NCBI RefSeq assembly: GCF_037977235.1
Contig: NZ_CP150276.1
Span: 5,580,001 to 5,644,000 of the forward strand
DNA: 64,000 nt
Direction: 5' to 3'
Source of the DNA: Paenibacillus sp. FSL K6-0276
GTDB taxonomy: Bacteria; Bacillota; Bacilli; Paenibacillales; Paenibacillaceae
A program made the translations under genes and the position numbers. Each line of letters begins with the position of its first letter. The first letter of the stretch is position 1. Positions 60,022 to 64,000 of the stretch are shown here, one piece after another. The notes beneath the pieces were generated by a model that saw only the letters and a program-made list of their open reading frames with translations, was not told the DNA's origin and did not search any database.

Positions 60022-60206
60022 CCGGAATTCCTCCTTTGTCATCTGAAAAATACAAGGCGATAGCCACTGTTCCAGCTTATGCACCCCGCAAGCTAAAATA
60101 CCCAATAAACAGGGGGATGAAAACGCATTTCCTCAAAACCCTTATAATTCAGATATTTCTACAATATCTCACTTTTGCTTTATGCTATCATTTGGAAGGA
60201 GAGGGG

Positions 60207-61004
60207 ATGGATGAAATGGCTTTATTAGAGTGCAAATTTTATTCAGAAGTGCTAGGATTGAACACCTCAATGACTGTAATTTTGCCGCAAAAGACAACCA
60301 CACAAATCGGGATGAGCAACGTAACTAGAGGTGAACTTCACCCTACGCTGTATTTGCTGCACGGTTTGTCAGACGATGATTCGATCTGGCTTCGCCGGAC
60401 TTCTATAGAACGATATGTAGCAGAAATGGGAATAGCTGTAGTTATGCCGAATGTGCATCGCAGTTTCTATACGGATATGGCGGTTGGCGGTCGTTATTGG
60501 ACCTTTATTAGTGAAGAGTTGCCGATGCTTGCGCGCTCGTTTTTTCCACTGTCAGATAAACGCGAGGAGAACTTTGTAGCTGGATTGTCGATGGGTGGTT
60601 ATGGAGCGATTAAACTGGGGCTTCGTAAACCGGAGTCTTTTGCAGCGGCGGCGAGTCTATCGGGAGCACTCGATATGGCACATCATTTTATGAACATAGA
60701 AGACCCTACCGTCAAAAGCAAAGAATACGAAATAATCTTCGGAAAAGAAGATATCGCCGGAACCCCCGAAGATCTTTTATGGCTGCTTGAAGAAGTGAAC
60801 CGCTCCACAGGACCGAAACCAGCGCTGTATCAATGCTGTGGCACAGAAGATTTCCTGTACACAGATAACTTAAAATTCCGCGATGCGTGCCGAGAAACCT
60901 CCCTTAATTTCACCTATGAGGAAGGCCCTGGCTCACATGAATGGGGTTACTGGGATGCCAAAATCCGCGATATATTGGCTTGGCTGCCCCTGAGTAATAA
61001 TTAG
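60207..61004 (+). CDS. α/β-hydrolase, EstA/tributyrin esterase family
   Basis: A 265-residue esterase of the esterase D / S-formylglutathione hydrolase fold. It has LYLLHGLSDDDSIWLRR, the nucleophile elbow GLSMGGYGAIKLG (Ser about 134), the acid residue in CGTEDFLYTDN and the His in GPGSHEWGYWD. Relatives cleave short-chain acyl or acetyl esters. ATG 60207 is five bases after AAGGAG; a Met three codons later is also possible. The open frame runs far upstream to 60036 but the extra part overlaps the IseA leader and looks non-coding. Cytoplasmic (no signal peptide). Confidence 0.88.
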   Translation: MDEMALLECKFYSEVLGLNTSMTVILPQKTTTQIGMSNVTRGELHPTLYLLHGLSDDDSIWLRRTSIERYVAEMGIAVVMPNVHRSFYTDMAVGGRYWTFISEELPMLARSFFPLSDKREENFVAGLSMGGYGAIKLGLRKPESFAAAASLSGALDMAHHFMNIEDPTVKSKEYEIIFGKEDIAGTPEDLLWLLEEVNRSTGPKPALYQCCGTEDFLYTDNLKFRDACRETSLNFTYEEGPGSHEWGYWDAKIRDILAWLPLSNN

Positions 61005-61021
61005 CTACTTCTAATAGACAA

Positions 61022-61052
61022 CAAAAAGGTGCAGCCATAAGCTACACCCTTA
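61022..61052 (-). terminator. Terminator of the TIM-barrel gene
   Basis: Minus-strand stem AGGGTGTAGC/GCTGCACCTT with one mismatch and five T. It lies about 40 bases past the stop. Confidence 0.72.
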
Positions 61053-61069
61053 ATATCTGTTCTAATCAG

Positions 61070-61094
61070 ATAGCCCTCCTCGGAGGGTTCTTTT
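61070..61094 (+). terminator. Terminator of the esterase gene
   Basis: CCCTCC-TC-GGAGGG followed by TTCTTTT. It partly overlaps the end of the TIM-barrel gene on the other strand. Confidence 0.72.
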
Positions 61095-61923
61095 ATTTGG
61101 TGATTTTTTTAAATAATCCAGTCTGTTCCATAATCCCTTTTTCAGCAGCAAATCTTTCAATACTGGATGCACCAAAGAATCCGTCTATGCCTTCTGTCCG
61201 TTCAATTACGTACGCCGCATCTTCTGGTTCTGCAATCGGTCCACCGTGACAAATAACCATAATATCGGGATTTACTGCTTTCCCTGCTTTAATAATGGCT
61301 TCAATTCTTTCTACACAATCGTCCAATGTAAGAGCTGTCTTGGCTCCAATTGTACCTTTGGTAGTTAAGCCCATATGTGCCACCAAAATATCTGCACCTG
61401 CTTCCGCCATGGCTTTAGCTTGCTCAGGATCAAATACATAAGGAGTGGTGAGCATATCCAATTCATGTGCAGCTCTAATCATATTTACTTCTAAACCATA
61501 TCCCATCCCCGTTTCTTCCAGGTTCTGTCTGAATACGCCATCGATCAAACCTACGGTTGGGAAGTTTTGTACTCCGCTGAAACCTTGTTCCTTGAGTTGT
61601 TTCAAATAAACCTCCATCACTCTAAAAGGATCAGTTCCACATACGCCTGCTAATACGGGTGTATTTTTCACAACAGGCAATACCTCAGAGCCCATTTCAA
61701 CTACGATTTGGTTGGCATCTCCATAAGATAATAACCCTGCGAGTGATCCACGACCTGCCATTCTGTATCTTCCTGAATTATAAACAATCAGCATATCCGC
61801 TCCGCCAGCTTCACTGCTTTTTGCAGTAATCCCTGTACCCGCTCCAACACCTAAAAGAATCTTTCCATTTGCCACTTCTTCTCTAAACTTCGCCATGATT
61901 TCTGTTCTGGTATTTTTGTTCAT
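61093..61923 (-). CDS. Phosphoenolpyruvate-hydrolase-like TIM-barrel protein (Tm-1 C-domain family)
   Basis: A 276-residue TIM-barrel protein. Motifs are LLGVGAGTGITAKSSEAGGADMLIVYNSGRYRM, PVLAGVCGTDPFR, GVQNFPTVGLIDG, ADILVAHMGLT and ICHGGPIAEPEDAAYV. It belongs to the PEP_hydrolase-like group that forms the C-terminal half of plant Tm-1 proteins and in bacteria pairs with UPF0261. No reaction is established for most members. ATG 61923 follows GGAGGAG by six bases. The last third resembles the N-terminal part of the AraC regulator at the right edge. Confidence 0.88.
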   Translation of the reverse strand: MNKNTRTEIMAKFREEVANGKILLGVGAGTGITAKSSEAGGADMLIVYNSGRYRMAGRGSLAGLLSYGDANQIVVEMGSEVLPVVKNTPVLAGVCGTDPFRVMEVYLKQLKEQGFSGVQNFPTVGLIDGVFRQNLEETGMGYGLEVNMIRAAHELDMLTTPYVFDPEQAKAMAEAGADILVAHMGLTTKGTIGAKTALTLDDCVERIEAIIKAGKAVNPDIMVICHGGPIAEPEDAAYVIERTEGIDGFFGASSIERFAAEKGIMEQTGLFKKITK

Positions 61924-61965
61924 GTGTAACTCCTCCATCATTATTTAAATGTTTTGTGATTAGTC

Positions 61966-63174
61966 TTATTTGCTCATGAGATCTATTAGTTTTTGCGCTG
62001 CTGCTTCTGCAAACTCTATATCATTAATGGCACAATCCATTTCGATAACCTCTACAACATTTCTGTTTACACCATTTCTTAAGGTATCAAATAACATTTT
62101 ATCTTCCTCTACGCCATAAAAAGCTTCCCCTGCAACATCAATGCCGGATATCCCTTTAAGAGGCAACATTAATACTGTTTTTTCTTTGGCCATATTTAAT
62201 TTCTCGACAAGCTTTTTACCGATGGCTTCATTCTCTTCTACCGTTGTTCTCATTAAAGTAACTGTAGGGTTATGCTTATAGAACTTATGTCCAGCAAATT
62301 TCTCGGGTACCGTATCATAAGGTCCAAAGTTGCACATATCAAGGGCACCTACGGATACAACCTGTGGAATATGATGTTTACCAGCAGCCTCTAACCGATG
62401 AGGTCCGGCATTCAGCACACCACCAATAATTTCGTCCGCCCATTCTGTTGTGGTCAAATCCAATACGCCTTCAATAAAACCAGCCTCAATCAGTGCTTCC
62501 ATGGACTGTCCACCTACACCTGTTGCATGGAATACAAGCACCTCATATCCTCTAGCCTCAAGATAGTTACGTGCCGCTGTTACACAGGGTGTGGTTACCC
62601 CAAACATCGTTGTAGCAACTAATGGTTTTTTCTCTATGACTTGTTTATTCTCAAATTTAAGCATACCGGCGATGGCAAAGGCTGCATTGGTAAAAATCTT
62701 TGTTGAAATGGAGTTCAGTCCTGCAACGTCTACTACGGATGGCATCATGACAATATCACTAGTACCTACATATGGAGCGGTATTCCCTGAGGCTACGGTC
62801 GAGACCATCACTTTAGGTACACCAATAGGCAATGCCCGCATACCAGGTGTTACAAGTGAGGTTCCTCCAGTGCCCCCAAAGGAGATAATTCCATCAAATT
62901 TGCCTTGCTTATATAATTCAGGTACTAATTTTTCCATACCTTTTGCTAATACTTCTGTTGCTAAAGCTCTATCTTTCTTGGCAACGAGCTCATCTATACC
63001 TACACCTGCGGCTTCTGCTACTTCTCGGTTGGAGATATCCGGTGTAAAAGTGGGCTCAAACACACCCGTATGAATCGTAAACGTACCCAGCTCCAAGCTT
63101 TCCAGCAAATCTTTAATGTAGAGATATTCTTCACCCTTGGTGTCAAAAGTTCCGGCAATGGCAATCGTCTTCAT
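61966..63174 (-). CDS. UPF0261 / Tm-1-like ATP-binding domain protein
   Basis: A 402-residue protein of the UPF0261 family. It begins MKTIAIAGTFDTKGEEYLY and has SFGGTGGTSLVTPGMRALPIGVPKVMVSTVASGN, VVDVAGLNSIS and VFHATGVGGQSMEAL. In tomato Tm-1 the equivalent N-terminal domain binds ATP and blocks a viral helicase; the bacterial role is unknown. GAGGAGG precedes ATG 63174; upstream sequence in the open frame overlaps a dispersed repeat and is not coding. It lies 42 bases before the TIM-barrel gene, so the two are an operon. Confidence 0.9.
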   Translation of the reverse strand: MKTIAIAGTFDTKGEEYLYIKDLLESLELGTFTIHTGVFEPTFTPDISNREVAEAAGVGIDELVAKKDRALATEVLAKGMEKLVPELYKQGKFDGIISFGGTGGTSLVTPGMRALPIGVPKVMVSTVASGNTAPYVGTSDIVMMPSVVDVAGLNSISTKIFTNAAFAIAGMLKFENKQVIEKKPLVATTMFGVTTPCVTAARNYLEARGYEVLVFHATGVGGQSMEALIEAGFIEGVLDLTTTEWADEIIGGVLNAGPHRLEAAGKHHIPQVVSVGALDMCNFGPYDTVPEKFAGHKFYKHNPTVTLMRTTVEENEAIGKKLVEKLNMAKEKTVLMLPLKGISGIDVAGEAFYGVEEDKMLFDTLRNGVNRNVVEVIEMDCAINDIEFAEAAAQKLIDLMSK

Positions 63175-63202
63175 TTCTTCAACCTCCTCTTCAAATATCT
63201 GC

Positions 63203-63305
63203 AACAAGTATAAACGCCTTCGGCGCCCTTTCAAGGACGCCAAGCGTTTAAACGAGAAATATAAGGATAATGTATAATGTGAAACTTATACTTTCATATA
63301 TTTCA
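63203..63305. repeat. 102-bp dispersed intergenic element, copy 2
   Basis: Partner of 52513-52614. Here the stem is TAAACGCC-TTC-GGCGCCC...GGACGCCAAGCGTTTA and the second part GAAATATAAG...ATATATTTC. As in copy 1, its right end abuts the T-run of a minus-strand terminator (of the AraC gene) and its left end leads into the next gene's ribosome binding site. Confidence 0.8.
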
Positions 63306-63339
63306 AAAAAAGCATGATCAACTTATGAGTTAATCATAC
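63305..63339 (-). terminator. Terminator of the AraC-family gene
   Basis: Minus-strand stem ATGATTAACT/AGTTGATCAT with one mismatch, GC and then seven T. Confidence 0.75.
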
Positions 63340-63373
63340 TTCTTTGATTTTTGAATGAAAACGCTTTTATGTC

Positions 63374-64000
63374 TTATGTTTTTGTGTTTATGTTAGATTT
63401 ATATTGTTTTGGAGAGTAACCTTTGTACTTCTTAAACATTTTGCTAAACTGCGCATAATCTTGGTAGCCAACTAATGGCGCTAGCTCAGATAACTGGATA
63501 TTGTCTCTATGTAATATTTCCGCTGCCTTATCCATCCGAAATTGCACGAGATACGTTTGGAAGCTGCAGCCTACTTTTTTCGAAAATAAACTACTTAAGT
63601 AACTTCGGGATATATGGGCCACCTTAGCTAAATCTGCAAACAAGATCTCATTCATATAATTTTGAGCAACGTATTCTTTTACAAATTCAACATAATCATA
63701 GTGCTTTGTTATTCCGTCTAACATTTTAACCATAAAGTCATCTTCATCAAGCGTTCCCGATACTTTAAAAGCTTTGGTTATATTAGTAATGGACTTCTCC
63801 GATGGAATTCTTTCAAAAGCAGATCCCCCGATATACCCCATCAAGTTTTGATTATTACTGTACATATACTGCACATCAATTGGCGTTTTCACAGGACCAC
63901 CATAAACCAGTTTAATTAAATCTGGCTTTAGCTCATTACATATATTAAAAATATTATCTGCTTTAGCCTTGGCAGCTTCCAGAGAGAATACTTTTTTGGC
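63374..64000 (-). CDS. AraC-family regulator with PEP-hydrolase-like TIM-barrel sensor part, partial
   Basis: A regulator whose N-terminus lies beyond the right edge; 208 residues are visible and the frame is open to base 64000. The C-terminal 110 residues are an AraC HTH pair (FADLAKVAHISRSYLSSLFSKKVG and LSELAPLVGYQDYAQFSKMFKKYKGYSPKQY). The part before it, with PDLIKLVYGGPVKTPIDVQYMY and GYIGGSAFERIPSEKSI, matches in order PDIMVICHGGPIAEPEDAAYVI and GFFGASSIERFAAEKGI of the adjacent TIM-barrel enzyme. It is therefore a fusion of an enzyme-like ligand domain to a DNA-binding domain, and probably controls the downstream Tm-1-like pair. Confidence 0.85.
   Translation of the reverse strand, partial: AKKVFSLEAAKAKADNIFNICNELKPDLIKLVYGGPVKTPIDVQYMYSNNQNLMGYIGGSAFERIPSEKSITNITKAFKVSGTLDEDDFMVKMLDGITKHYDYVEFVKEYVAQNYMNEILFADLAKVAHISRSYLSSLFSKKVGCSFQTYLVQFRMDKAAEILHRDNIQLSELAPLVGYQDYAQFSKMFKKYKGYSPKQYKSNINTKT

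Noticed and set aside
60036..60206. N-terminal extension of the esterase
   Set aside because: It overlaps the leader of the divergent secreted protein gene, has no ribosome binding site, and a good AAGGAG sits just before ATG 60207.
61093..63174. Anti-phage defence role for the Tm-1-like pair
   Set aside because: Only the plant protein has antiviral action; the regulator and lack of defence genes here argue for metabolism.

Overview
The window reads as a chromosomal segment of a low-to-medium GC endospore-forming Firmicute, most likely Paenibacillus or a close relative. Supporting signs are strong AGGAGG-type ribosome binding sites, frequent TTG/GTG starts, σA promoters of Bacillus type, a split glycine decarboxylase (gcvPA/gcvPB) behind a tandem glycine riboswitch, a copper-amine-oxidase-N 'stalk' protein, the ftsE-ftsX-M23-ctpB-minJ block, and a WsfB/WsaB-like glycan ligase next to dTDP-rhamnose genes. 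The genus call is an inference from gene content, not a database match.

Layout. (1) About 1-12.6 kb: an AT-rich surface-glycan locus on the minus strand. It runs Wzm/Wzt ABC exporter, methyltransferase with a C-terminal coiled coil, two GT2 glycosyltransferases, NeuD/PglD-type acyltransferase, DegT aminotransferase, then rfbA-rfbC-rfbB-rfbD. Beyond a gap with a 19-bp perfect palindrome lie a GtrB-like transferase and a partial GtrA. (2) 12.7-16.5 kb: a divergent Wzy/WaaL-type ligase with tandem repeats, then galU. (3) 16.8-23 kb: a U32 peptidase/hydroxylase, a coupled stalk protein and HtrA-like protease, and a small membrane protein. (4) 23.7-28.9 kb: uvrB and uvrA separated by a structured, repeat-like spacer. 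(5) 29.1-30.7 kb: a motA/motB-type stator pair. (6) 31.0-32.6 kb: an IS110-family element with a non-coding end that could encode a guide RNA. (7) 32.6-37.5 kb: the glycine cleavage system, with gcvH divergent from riboswitch-gcvT-gcvPA-gcvPB. (8) 37.6-45.6 kb: an RND exporter, a three-gene ABC-2 transporter, a cation/proton antiporter behind a promoter-terminator leader, and a RhaM-type mutarotase. (9) 45.7-51 kb: an ABC exporter divergent from a NarL-type two-component system, an arrangement like Bacillus LnrJKLMN. (10) 51-57.2 kb: MinJ-like, CtpB, M23 hydrolase, FtsX and FtsE. (11) 57.4-61 kb: a VanW protein, a CBS protein, an IseA-like secreted protein and an esterase. (12) 61-64 kb: a Tm-1-like pair (TIM-barrel and UPF0261) followed by a partial AraC regulator.

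Functional logic. The glycan locus makes dTDP-L-rhamnose and probably a dTDP-N-acyl-amino-dideoxyhexose from one RfbA/RfbB trunk. It polymerises a glycan, probably caps it with the methyltransferase, exports it through Wzm/Wzt and attaches it by the divergent ligase. The 51-57 kb block is a cell-division and wall-remodelling module. The most unusual items are the AraC regulator whose sensor part resembles the TIM-barrel enzyme next door, the methyltransferase/coiled-coil plus Wzt C-domain pair, a 102-bp element found twice in the same post-terminator position, a roughly 51-bp periodic intergenic repeat, and the promoter-terminator leader of the antiporter. I saw no CRISPR array, tRNA, rRNA or prophage.
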